This document shows positions 1-7,969 of a DNA stretch of 64,000 nt, in pieces. The notes beneath the pieces were generated by a model. It had not been told where the DNA came from. It ran no database searches and saw only the letters and a program-made list of their open reading frames with translations. A program made the position numbers and the translations under genes. Every line of letters starts with the position of its first letter. The first letter of the stretch is position 1. Origin of the DNA: Bradyrhizobium erythrophlei (GTDB lineage: Bacteria > Pseudomonadota > Alphaproteobacteria > Rhizobiales > Xanthobacteraceae); assembly GCF_900129425.1 (NCBI RefSeq), contig NZ_LT670817.1, forward strand, positions 6,386,001 through 6,450,000. The letters run 5' to 3'.

Positions 1-166
1 CAAAAGCCGAAAATGCGATACCTAGTTGCGTTGCGGTAAGACCCAGGTCTCTCTGCATGATCGGCGCCGCTGTCGAGAGATTGACCCGATCGACGTAAAA
101 AATGAGATACATGAGACAAATGATGAAGAGGACGAGACGGCTGGCCTGGTTCCGCATAACCTTCAT
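1..166 (-). CDS. MFS transporter, N-terminal part (gene runs off the window)
   Basis: Only the first 55 codons are in the window. The peptide begins MKVMRNQASRLVLF, enters a first membrane helix, and carries YVDRVNLSTAAP, the helix 1-2 signature of the anion:cation symporter (ACS) branch of the major facilitator superfamily, which imports sugar acids and other organic anions. The ATG at 164-166 follows AGGGAG with about five bases between, a good ribosome-binding site. It is divergent from the LysR gene at 335, its probable regulator. The substrate cannot be read from so short a fragment. Confidence 0.8.
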   Translation of the reverse strand, partial: MKVMRNQASRLVLFIICLMYLIFYVDRVNLSTAAPIMQRDLGLTATQLGIAFSAF

Positions 167-334
167 GTTTGCTCCCTGTCCGATTGCACCTCTGCTCATA
201 GGTTCGAATTCAGCGGTCGAATTCGGCGTTTGGCAGGGCGATCGTTTTGCGTATGCTACAATCCCGGGCAATCATGGCGAAATCGATAATTTGCATCGTC
301 ATCATTCGCGGAATTTATCATTGAGCCGAAACCA

Positions 335-1216
335 TTGAGCCAAGATCTGGATATCTCACTGCTCAGGACGTTCGTCGCGATCGTCGATACGGGCGGCCTG
401 ACGTCCGCCGGCAGAAAGGTCGGCCGGACGCAGCCTGCGATCACCCATCAGATCCGGCGCCTGGAAGATCTGATCGGACGAACCCTGTTTGACGACAACC
501 GCCGCAAGCTCAGCCTGACCCACGACGGAGAAGTCCTGCTCGAATTCGCCCGCGCCATGTTGCGATTGAACGATGAAGCGCGGGCGCGTTTTTCGGCGCC
601 TGACATTACCGGACACGTCACGCTGGGAACGCCGGACCTCTACTCGTCGTATATATTGCCCGAAGTACTGGAGAATTTTTCACGCTCCCACCCCAACGTG
701 GAAATCGAGTTGCGCTGCACCCGCAGCGTTCATCTTCATGCCGCCCTTGAGCGCAACGAGATCGACATCGCGCTGATGACCAACCAGCCGGACTTCCGGC
801 GCGGCGAGCTCGTGCGTCGTGAGCCTCTTGTGTGGGTCGCCGGCGTCGGGAGCAGCCCGGAATTGCGAAAACCGCTTCCGTTGGCCGTTCTTCCGCAAGG
901 GAGCGTCTACCGACATCATGCCCTTGAGGCGCTGGGCTCTGCCGGCAAACAATGGTCGATACGTTCGGTCTGCGACAGCATCGCCGGGCTACAGGCCGCC
1001 GTGTTCGCGGGCCTTGCGGTATCGGTCTTTCCGCGTTGCGCCATCGTACCGAATGTGCGCTGCCTCGGTGAGGCGGACGGCCTGCCGAAACTGCCGTCTA
1101 TCGAACTCGTCATGCACCGCAAGAACCAGGGCATCTCCGACGCCGCCGAGCAGCTCGCGCAATATATCGTTCGCGAGCTCGGGGATTCGACCCCGAGCTC
1201 CGTGGCGTTAGGTTGA
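335..1216 (+). CDS. LysR-family transcriptional regulator
   Basis: The 293-residue protein has the LysR layout: an N-terminal winged helix-turn-helix (about residues 5-65, with LLRTFVAIVDTGGLTSAG and RTQPAITHQIRRLE) and a periplasmic-binding-protein-like effector domain (about 90-290). The chosen start is a TTG, because the frame is closed by a stop at 287 and no ATG lies between; the protein then begins MSQDLDISLLR, as LysR proteins usually do. It is divergent from the MFS gene at 1-166. The 168-base gap between them holds a repeated TCGAATTC (204-211 and 217-224), a possible LysR site. The effector is unknown. Confidence 0.9.
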   Translation: MSQDLDISLLRTFVAIVDTGGLTSAGRKVGRTQPAITHQIRRLEDLIGRTLFDDNRRKLSLTHDGEVLLEFARAMLRLNDEARARFSAPDITGHVTLGTPDLYSSYILPEVLENFSRSHPNVEIELRCTRSVHLHAALERNEIDIALMTNQPDFRRGELVRREPLVWVAGVGSSPELRKPLPLAVLPQGSVYRHHALEALGSAGKQWSIRSVCDSIAGLQAAVFAGLAVSVFPRCAIVPNVRCLGEADGLPKLPSIELVMHRKNQGISDAAEQLAQYIVRELGDSTPSSVALG

Positions 1217-1256
1217 GAAACCGTCGCTGCCGCTCAACTCGAACCTGAACCCCGCG

Positions 1257-3032
1257 CTAGGCGGTTTTTTGCGGACGCATGTCTTCGCGCTTGATGCCGG
1301 CGACCACGACGGGCTTCTTCATGGCGTCGCGGCGGAACGGCTCTCCCAGTTCCTGGTTGAGAACGATCTCGATGAAGGTCGTGATGCCCTTCTTTTGTTC
1401 TTCACACGATAGCCGGAGCGCGTCGGTCAGTTCGGCCTGCGTCTTGACGGTGACGCCCTTGAGACCGCAACCCTCGGCGACCTTGGCATAGCTCAAATTC
1501 AGGTCGAGTTCGGTGCCGACGAAATTATCGTCGTACCAGAGAATCGAATTACGCTTTTCGGCGCCCCACTGGTAATTGCGGAACACCACCATGGTGATCC
1601 CAGGCCATTCCTTGCGGCCGATCGAACTCATCTCGTTCATCGAAATTCCGAATGCGCCATCACCGGCAAATCCGACGCAAGGCGTATCCGGGTTGCCGAT
1701 CTTGGCGCCAATGATCGACGGAAAACCGTAACCGCAAGGTCCGAACAGACCGGGCGCGAGATACTTGCGACCCTTCTCGAAGGACGGATAGGCATTTCCG
1801 ATCGCGCAATTGTTACCGATGTCACTGGATATGATGGCGTCACGCGGAAGTCCCGCCTGGATCGCCCGCCAGGCCTGACGGGGCGACATCAATTCCTTGT
1901 CCCGCTTGCGCGCATCTTCATTCCACGTCGTTCCCGGATCGTCGTCCTCGTGATCCATGCTGGAAAGCGCCTGAAGCCATTTCGACTTGGTCGAGTGTAC
2001 CAGCGCCTTGCGGTCCTCGCGGCCGGCATCGCCCGCGGCCGGCGCCAGCCGGGCCAGAATGGCCTCGGCAACCAGCTTCGCGTCGCCGCAAACTCCCACG
2101 GTGACCGGCTTGGTCAAGCCGATACGGTCGGCATTGATGTCGACCTGAATGATCTTCGCCGTCTTCGGCCAATAGTCGATGCCATAGCCGGGAAGCGTCG
2201 AGAACGGATTAAGCCTCGTTCCAAGCGCCAGAACGACGTCAGCTTTCGCCACCAGTTCCATGGCCGCCTTCGACCCGTTATATCCGAGCGGACCGACAGC
2301 AAGCCGGTGGCTTCCCGGGAAGCTGTCATTGTGCTGGTAGTTGTTGCAAACCGGCGCGTCGAGCCTTTCAGCCAAAGCCACGCATGCCTCGATCGCGTTT
2401 CCGAGGACCACGCCTGCGCCTGACAGGATGACGGGGAATTTTGCCTCCGACAGCAATTTCGCCGCTTCCGTAACGGCGAGTTCGCCACCGGCCGGGCGTT
2501 CAAATTCGACGATGGCCGGCAGGTTGATGTCGATGACCTGAGTCCAGAAATCGCGCGGTATGTTGAGCTGCGCCGGACCAGAAAGGCGCTTCGCCTTGAG
2601 GATAACGCGATTGAGCACCTCCGCGACGCGCGAGGCGTCACGCACCTCTTCCTGATAACAGACCATGTCGCGGAACAGCGCCATCTGCTCTACCTCCTGG
2701 AAGCCACCCTGCCCGATCGTCTTGTTCGCCGCCTGCGGCGTCACCAAAAGCATCGGGGTGTGATTCCAGTACGCGGTTTTGATCGGCGTGACGAAGCCGG
2801 TAATGCCGGGACCGTTTTGGGCGATGGCCATTGCCATCTTGCCGGTCGAACGCGTGTAGCCGTCGCAGATCAGACCGCCATTGCTTTCGTGCGCGACGTC
2901 CCAAAAGGTGATGCCGGCCTTGGGGAAAAGATCGGAGATCGGCATGAACGCCGAGCCGATGATGCCGAACGCATGCTCGATGCCATGCATCTGCAGGACT
3001 TTAACAAAGGCTTCTTCGGTGGTCATTTTCAT
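1257..3032 (-). CDS. xsc: Sulfoacetaldehyde acetyltransferase Xsc
   Basis: This thiamine-diphosphate enzyme converts sulfoacetaldehyde plus phosphate into acetyl phosphate and sulfite, the desulfonation step of taurine, isethionate and related C2 sulfonates in the cytoplasm. The 591-residue protein has the three domains of the family: a PYR domain with the conserved Glu at residue 49 (VAHES), a central domain, and a C-terminal domain with the GDGAFG...N diphosphate-binding motif near residue 450. VWN-type catabolic acetolactate synthases are related, but IIGSAFMPISDLFP and the pta neighbour favour Xsc. I chose the ATG at 3032 because GAGGA lies seven bases upstream; the open frame continues to 3056. 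It is divergent from iclR-pta, so a shared promoter region (3033-3183) probably controls both. Confidence 0.9.
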   Translation of the reverse strand: MKMTTEEAFVKVLQMHGIEHAFGIIGSAFMPISDLFPKAGITFWDVAHESNGGLICDGYTRSTGKMAMAIAQNGPGITGFVTPIKTAYWNHTPMLLVTPQAANKTIGQGGFQEVEQMALFRDMVCYQEEVRDASRVAEVLNRVILKAKRLSGPAQLNIPRDFWTQVIDINLPAIVEFERPAGGELAVTEAAKLLSEAKFPVILSGAGVVLGNAIEACVALAERLDAPVCNNYQHNDSFPGSHRLAVGPLGYNGSKAAMELVAKADVVLALGTRLNPFSTLPGYGIDYWPKTAKIIQVDINADRIGLTKPVTVGVCGDAKLVAEAILARLAPAAGDAGREDRKALVHSTKSKWLQALSSMDHEDDDPGTTWNEDARKRDKELMSPRQAWRAIQAGLPRDAIISSDIGNNCAIGNAYPSFEKGRKYLAPGLFGPCGYGFPSIIGAKIGNPDTPCVGFAGDGAFGISMNEMSSIGRKEWPGITMVVFRNYQWGAEKRNSILWYDDNFVGTELDLNLSYAKVAEGCGLKGVTVKTQAELTDALRLSCEEQKKGITTFIEIVLNQELGEPFRRDAMKKPVVVAGIKREDMRPQKTA

Positions 3033-3148
3033 GGCGGCTTCCTCGGATTGGTCCAACCAGACAGCGGCGGAGCTTGATCTTTCTGGCCGGGATCAATGGC
3101 ATGACGGCTCCCGGCTCGCAACAAATATCTCAATTTTGCATTTTTTAT

Positions 3149-3165
3149 GTTTCATATTTCGGAAT
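3149..3165. promoter_or_regulatory. Candidate IclR operator between xsc and iclR
   Basis: GTTTCATATTTCGGAAT lies in an AT-rich tract between the divergent xsc and IclR genes. It is an imperfect palindrome (TTTC...GGAA) and shares its first ten bases, GTTTCATATT, with the sequence upstream of the IclR gene at 24668-25537. Placement and similarity suggest an IclR binding site; binding is inferred. Confidence 0.45.
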
Positions 3166-3183
3166 ATTTGCTATTCATCGGGC

Positions 3184-3945
3184 ATGAACGACCTGTTTGG
3201 CGCATTGAAGCCGCTCGGTTTGCTGGAGGCCGTAGCCGGCATGTCGCGTCCCGCGACGCTCGCTGAACTGGCGGCAAGCGTTGGCGTGCCCAAGCCAACG
3301 ATGCATCGCTGGCTCGCCTCGCTCGAGACGGCGGGACTTCTGCAAAGGACTCTCGACGGCCGAAGATTCGAACTCGCTCCCCGCTCCTCGCGCCTGGCCT
3401 TTTCGATCCTCGGCAACAGGCCGGGTGGAACGATAAGACATGAGATCCTGCAGCGCGTCGTCCAGGAGGTCGGCGAAGCCTGCAATCTGACCGTGCTTGA
3501 GGGAACGCAGGTCACCTATCTGGATCGCGTCGAAGCGGAATGGCTGTTGCGGATCTCCTTTCAACAGGGATCGAAGGTCCCGGCCTATTGCTCGGCCAGC
3601 GGCAAACTCTTTCTTGCCTTGATGCGGCCGGCCAAGCGCGATCTGCTGCTCCGTCAAATGCCGCTGGAGCGTCTGACCGACAACACCATCACCAACACAT
3701 CCGACTTGCTCAAAGAGCTCGCCGAAATTCGCCGCAGCGGATACGCGCTGGACCGGGAAGAATTCCTGTCCGGACTTGTGTGTCTTGCCGTTCCGATCTT
3801 TCAGAAAAAGCAACGGTCGCGCGCCTGTGTCGCGGCACTCGCCATTCAGGCGCCGGTCACGCGGATGTCCCATGCGAATATTCTGACCAAGCTGCCTGCC
3901 CTGCAAAAGGCCGCCGAAATGCTGGCCCTCACCCTCGCCGAGTAA
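3184..3945 (+). CDS. IclR-family regulator of the xsc-pta locus
   Basis: The 253-residue protein has an N-terminal winged helix (about residues 1-65, LAELAASVGVPKPTMHRWLASLE) and the IclR effector domain with the ACNLTVLEGTQVTYLDRVE and CSASGKLFLA segments that line the ligand pocket. It lies two bases upstream of pta and is divergent from xsc, so it likely senses a sulfonate intermediate and controls both. I chose the ATG at 3184 because upstream codons would run through the AT-rich promoter region. The family assignment is firm; the effector is inferred from position. Confidence 0.9.
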   Translation: MNDLFGALKPLGLLEAVAGMSRPATLAELAASVGVPKPTMHRWLASLETAGLLQRTLDGRRFELAPRSSRLAFSILGNRPGGTIRHEILQRVVQEVGEACNLTVLEGTQVTYLDRVEAEWLLRISFQQGSKVPAYCSASGKLFLALMRPAKRDLLLRQMPLERLTDNTITNTSDLLKELAEIRRSGYALDREEFLSGLVCLAVPIFQKKQRSRACVAALAIQAPVTRMSHANILTKLPALQKAAEMLALTLAE

Positions 3946-3947
3946 CC

Positions 3948-4880
3948 ATGAATCACATGATGCCAACGGTTGAACCAACATTTCCGAAGCTCGACGCTCT
4001 CGAAGCCGCGGCCCGCGGCAAGGGGCGCCTTGCAGTCGCTGTCGCCTATCCCTGTTCGGCGGATTCTCTCGGCGCGGCGCTTTCCGCCCACGAAGAGAGC
4101 GTCATCGAACCCGTGCTGGTCGGACCGCGCCGGCGGATCGAAGCCTGTGCAAGCGCGTTGCAGGTAAGCCTCGAAGGTTTTCGGCTTGTCGAAACCGAGG
4201 ACGATCCGATCGCTGCGTCGCGGATGGCCGTGGCCCTGGCCGGTTCAGGCGAAGTGAGCGCGCTGATGAAGGGATCGCAGCATACCGACGAGTTGTTGGG
4301 GGCCGTCGTGTCCCGCGACGCCAATATGCGAACATCGCGGCGCATGAGTCACGTTTTCTGGTTCGATCTTCCAGCCTACCACAAGCCGCTGATGGTGACC
4401 GACGCTGTCGTGAACATCTCTCCCAGCCTGAAGGACAAGCTGGACATCCTCGCAAACGCCATTCAGTTTGCGCATGCGATCGGACAGGCAGCGCCCAAGA
4501 TCGCGATCCTGTCGGCTGTCGAGACCGTCAATTCGGACCATGCCTCGGGCATGGATGCCGCGGTGCTCTCGAAGATGGCCGATCGCGGTCAGATCAACGG
4601 CGCGGTGATCGATGGTCCGCTGGCATTCGACAACGCGATTTCTGCCGCATCCGCGGCAACAAAGGGAATTTCCTCGCCGGTTGCCGGCGATCCCGACATT
4701 CTGCTGGTTCCGAACCTCGACGTCGGAAACGTCCTCTACAAGTCGTTTATCTATGTGGGACGCGGAGAATGTGCAGGCGTTGTGGTCGGCGCGCGCGTGC
4801 CGATCATTCTCACCAGCCGCTCCGACTCGCGGCGCGCGCGCATCGCGTCCTGCGCATTGGCGCGGCTCAGCCTGCCCTAA
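3948..4880 (+). CDS. pta: Phosphate acetyltransferase (phosphotransacetylase/butyryltransferase family)
   Basis: This enzyme transfers the acetyl group of acetyl phosphate to CoA, completing Xsc-based sulfonate breakdown to acetyl-CoA. The 310-residue protein is one PTA_PTB domain with typical segments LMKGSQHTDELLGAV, RRMSHVF, PLMVTDAVVNISP, ILSAVETVN and DGPLAFDNAIS. Its start lies two bases after the IclR stop codon, which suggests translational coupling. A second, distinct paralog lies at 47070-48035 beside acetate kinase; this copy sits with xsc, so the two probably serve different pathways. Phosphate butyryltransferase is a less likely alternative. Confidence 0.88.
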   Translation: MNHMMPTVEPTFPKLDALEAAARGKGRLAVAVAYPCSADSLGAALSAHEESVIEPVLVGPRRRIEACASALQVSLEGFRLVETEDDPIAASRMAVALAGSGEVSALMKGSQHTDELLGAVVSRDANMRTSRRMSHVFWFDLPAYHKPLMVTDAVVNISPSLKDKLDILANAIQFAHAIGQAAPKIAILSAVETVNSDHASGMDAAVLSKMADRGQINGAVIDGPLAFDNAISAASAATKGISSPVAGDPDILLVPNLDVGNVLYKSFIYVGRGECAGVVVGARVPIILTSRSDSRRARIASCALARLSLP

Positions 4881-4908
4881 AGCACTTTGCAGTTCAGTGG
4901 CATCATCC

Positions 4909-4994
4909 TTCGAGACGCATCGCTTCGCGATGCTCCTCAGGATGAGGTCTGAGACCCTCATGGTGAGGAGCGCGGCAACGCCGCGCGTCTCGAA
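4909..4994. repeat. Bradyrhizobium-type palindromic interspersed repeat
   Basis: TTCGAGACGC (4909-4918) and its exact reverse complement GCGTCTCGAA (4985-4994) enclose smaller inverted segments (CTCCTCAGGATGAGG and CCTCATGGTGAGGAG). I recognise this composite from many intergenic regions of Bradyrhizobiaceae genomes. It lies just after pta, where it could fold in RNA and limit read-through. Confidence 0.7.
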
Positions 4995-5050
4995 CCATCA
5001 GGCCCGTTGGGTGCCTGATTGTGGTTCGATACAACTGGAAAATGCGTTAG

Positions 5051-6542
5051 TACTACTGTGTCATTTATCGGGTCTGCCTTGCATACGGTGCGTTGAGAGA
5101 GTGGCAGCAGGGACATCGTGGCAGGCGTTTAACGATGGCGTCGATGAGCCTACGGCGCATCGTTGCGATTGAGTTCGGGATGTGTCGCTCAGGCCGCAAT
5201 GGAGGATCCTCTGGGTCGATAGCCGTCGGATACGGCAATCTCCGGGAACAGCCGGGCGCTACGTAGTCCTGAGGGGGGAATCGTCTCCCGTTCGGAGATC
5301 AGGAACCCGTAGGTAGCGATGCACAGCGTGGCGTGATGATGAAAGCCTGGCCATCCTCGACCTTCAAAATGACCGAGACCGAGCTCTTGCTTGAGTTCCT
5401 GATAGTCACGCTCCACGCGCCAGCGCAGTTTGGCCGTGTCGACCAGATCGCGGAACGGAATGCTTTTTGGCAAGGTCGACAACCAGTATTTGGTCGGCGC
5501 ATCCTCTCCCTCGGGCCATTCGATCAGCAGCCACTCTTTTGCCGGCTTCTCAGCCTGTTCATGGCTCGATGCAACGTGAACCCGTACGCGGGCAAACCGC
5601 GAGCGGAGCCGTGCATTCGTGCCCTCCCGCCATTCGATCGTATGCCATGCTTTCGTACGCAGCCCGAGGGCAAGCTCTTTGACCGAGATCGTATCAGGCG
5701 CATCCCGGCGGCCCTTCTTCGGGGCACGGCCCGGCCGTATGCCCGGCGCCCACACCAAGGTCTGCGGCTGTATAGCTGCCGCATAGGCCTTCCCGAGAGC
5801 TGTGATGCCGGCGCGCAGTTTGGAGTCGTGGCCGTAGCCCGCGTCCAATAGCACCACATCGCCAGGAAGGCCGGTCTCACAGGCCCAGTGGATGTGCTCA
5901 AGCGCTATCTCCGGCTTGGTCTTGAAGCAGATCTCTTCTGGCACCTTCGCCTTGAGCCGACGCGCCTCGTTCGAAGCCCAATCCTTCGTCAAATACAGCC
6001 GATAGGCCACAGGAAGGCTCGCCGCGTGGTTGGCAATCGACAACGATACGGCGACTTGGCAGTTCGCCTGCTTGCCAAGTTGTCCGCAGTATTGGTGCGC
6101 TACCCCAACCGAGTGCTGCCCCTTTTTGGGAATGCCCGTGTCGTCGATAATCCACGCCGTGATCGGTCCGCGCCGTTCAATCTGTGGCAACACCATCTCG
6201 CGAACCTTGGCCAGAACCACCTCGTCCGACCACGGCCCTTGGCCGACAAAATGCAGCAAGGACTGATGCTGTGCGCCCGTTCGATCCGGCGCTGTGATCG
6301 CCGCCATCGGCTCAACGCTCTTGCGTGCTTCCGACACAATTAGGCCCGTGCAATAGTCGCGCAACGGGCCTGCCCGATCTGCGTGGCCGATCACGCTGAC
6401 AAGACTCTCGATATACCGCGTAAAACGCGCTTGAACACCCTTCGCTTCCCGAAGAGCCATCCCAACCTCCTGTTTCTCAATGGGAAGCTCCACGTTAAGT
6501 GATTCTCAAATCAGACGGCCGCGACCTTCTGACTCAGTAGTA
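5051..6542 (-). mobile_element. IS701-family insertion sequence, apparently complete
   Basis: The ends are TACTACTGTGTCA (5051-5063) and TGACTCAGTAGTA (6530-6542), inverted repeats that match at 12 of 13 positions. They are flanked by the direct repeat TTAG at 5047-5050 and 6543-6546, which fits the YTAR target duplication of the IS701 family. The single transposase gene has no break, so the element may still be active. It separates pta from the transporter at 6617. Confidence 0.92.
5189..6460 (-). CDS. IS701-family DDE transposase
   Basis: The 423-residue protein is a DDE-superfamily endonuclease of the IS701 type. WIIDDTGIPKKGQHSVGVA holds the first catalytic Asp, VLLDAGYGHDSKL the second, and LRWRVERDYQELKQELGLGHFEGR the Glu region. 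The ATG at 6460 follows AGGAGG by five bases and replaces the longer frame from 6493. It fills most of the element at 5051-6542. Confidence 0.92.
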   Translation of the reverse strand: MALREAKGVQARFTRYIESLVSVIGHADRAGPLRDYCTGLIVSEARKSVEPMAAITAPDRTGAQHQSLLHFVGQGPWSDEVVLAKVREMVLPQIERRGPITAWIIDDTGIPKKGQHSVGVAHQYCGQLGKQANCQVAVSLSIANHAASLPVAYRLYLTKDWASNEARRLKAKVPEEICFKTKPEIALEHIHWACETGLPGDVVLLDAGYGHDSKLRAGITALGKAYAAAIQPQTLVWAPGIRPGRAPKKGRRDAPDTISVKELALGLRTKAWHTIEWREGTNARLRSRFARVRVHVASSHEQAEKPAKEWLLIEWPEGEDAPTKYWLSTLPKSIPFRDLVDTAKLRWRVERDYQELKQELGLGHFEGRGWPGFHHHATLCIATYGFLISERETIPPSGLRSARLFPEIAVSDGYRPRGSSIAA

Positions 6543-6616
6543 TTAGTCCGGCAAAAAAGAACGGCGCGATTATGATCGGGCCGTTCTGATGAAACACGAT
6601 GTTCGTCGTCAGACGG

Positions 6617-7936
6617 TCAAGCGATCTTTGGCACGGGAACGAACGCTGCCTGCGAACGACGCCGCGCCAGCGAGCCGATCCACCAGGCTGACAGAGCGCT
6701 CACGATTCCTGCAAACGTGCAATACGACGCGATGGCCCAGCCGCCGTTCGGTCCATAAGCCTGCAACAGCGCCGTGGCGATGATCGGCGTCAGACCGCTC
6801 GCAAAGATTCCGGAGAATTGGTAGACAAAGGAGATTCCGGTGTAGCGAACCTGCGGCCGGAACAAATCGCAGAACAGCGCAGCCTCGGGGCCATAGATCG
6901 ATGCGTAGAACACGGCGAACGGGATAATCAGCGCGGCCCATACCAAAATTGCGTTATCGGGATAGTTCATCCAGAGCCAGAAGGCAGGCAGCGCGGAGAA
7001 GCCGGTGATCAGCGAGCCCCAGAAGTAAACATTGGTGCGTCCCATCCGGTCCGACAGCCGGCCGAAAAAGGGAATGAACGCGCACATGATCAGGGCGGCG
7101 GCAGTCACGCCGAGAAGCGCTTCTGTCCTTGGCACCTTAAGCTGCTGTGTCAGGTAGGAGATCGAATACACGCCGAAGATATTGAAGAACACGCCATCGA
7201 TATAGCGCGCGCCCATGCCTGCGATGATTTCCTTCGGGTACTCCGAGAGCATCGAGGCAAAAGGGACTTTGACTTCGGCCCGGCTCTCCTTGAGTTTGGC
7301 AAATTCCGGCGTTTCCATGATGTTCAAGCGGATATAGAGCCCGATCAGCACGAGCACGAAGCTCAGAGCGAAAGCCAGACGCCAGCCCCAGGCCAGGAAC
7401 TGCTCGTTGGTCAGAGTGTAGGAAAGCAACGCAACAACACCCGACGCCAGGCACAGCCCGATCGAAAGGCCGATTTGCGGAAGGCTCGCATACAGGCCGC
7501 GCTTTTCGGGCGGGGCATATTCGTAGGTCATCAAAACTGCGCCGCCCCATTCGCCGCCAAGGCCGATGCCCTGCAAAATGCGTAAGCACAGAAGCGAAAT
7601 CGGCGCCCATACTCCAATCTGGGAATAGGCGGGAACGAGAGCGATCATGAACGTAGCGACGCCCATGATCATCAGCGTCAGGATCAGCATGCTCTTGCGG
7701 CCTATCCGGTCGCCGAAATGACCAAAGATGACGCCGCCGAGCGGACGGGTGACGAATCCAACGGCAAACGTCGTGTAGGCGAGCAGAGTGGAGACGACCG
7801 GGTCGCCGGCCGGAAAATACAGCTGGTTGAAGACGATGCCCGCGACCACACCGTACAGAAAGAAATCATACCATTCGACGGTGGCGCCGATCAGCGAAGC
7901 GAATACGACCCGTTTGAGCAAAGTGCTCTGATTCAT
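6617..7936 (-). CDS. iseU: MHS-family MFS transporter, candidate isethionate importer
   Basis: This 439-residue protein with 12 predicted membrane helices belongs to the metabolite:H+ symporter branch of the MFS. It opens with ASLIGATVEWYDFFLYGVVAG and carries GHFGDRIGRKSML between helices 2 and 3, both typical of that branch. The ATG at 7936 is preceded by GGGGAG. It follows the GMC oxidoreductase gene with a 33-base gap in the same direction, so the two form an operon. The symbol rests on context: GMC enzyme, MHS carrier and IclR regulator next to xsc-pta resemble the isethionate genes of Cupriavidus. Any small carboxylate or sulfonate remains possible. Confidence 0.72.
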   Translation of the reverse strand: MNQSTLLKRVVFASLIGATVEWYDFFLYGVVAGIVFNQLYFPAGDPVVSTLLAYTTFAVGFVTRPLGGVIFGHFGDRIGRKSMLILTLMIMGVATFMIALVPAYSQIGVWAPISLLCLRILQGIGLGGEWGGAVLMTYEYAPPEKRGLYASLPQIGLSIGLCLASGVVALLSYTLTNEQFLAWGWRLAFALSFVLVLIGLYIRLNIMETPEFAKLKESRAEVKVPFASMLSEYPKEIIAGMGARYIDGVFFNIFGVYSISYLTQQLKVPRTEALLGVTAAALIMCAFIPFFGRLSDRMGRTNVYFWGSLITGFSALPAFWLWMNYPDNAILVWAALIIPFAVFYASIYGPEAALFCDLFRPQVRYTGISFVYQFSGIFASGLTPIIATALLQAYGPNGGWAIASYCTFAGIVSALSAWWIGSLARRRSQAAFVPVPKIA

Positions 7937-7969
7937 CTTGTTTCTCCCCATTTTTAAAATTTTGTTTGG

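Noticed and set aside
5051..5188. Separate small gene inside the left end of the IS701 element
   Set aside because: The frame has no start signal and lies in the untranslated tail of the transposase gene.
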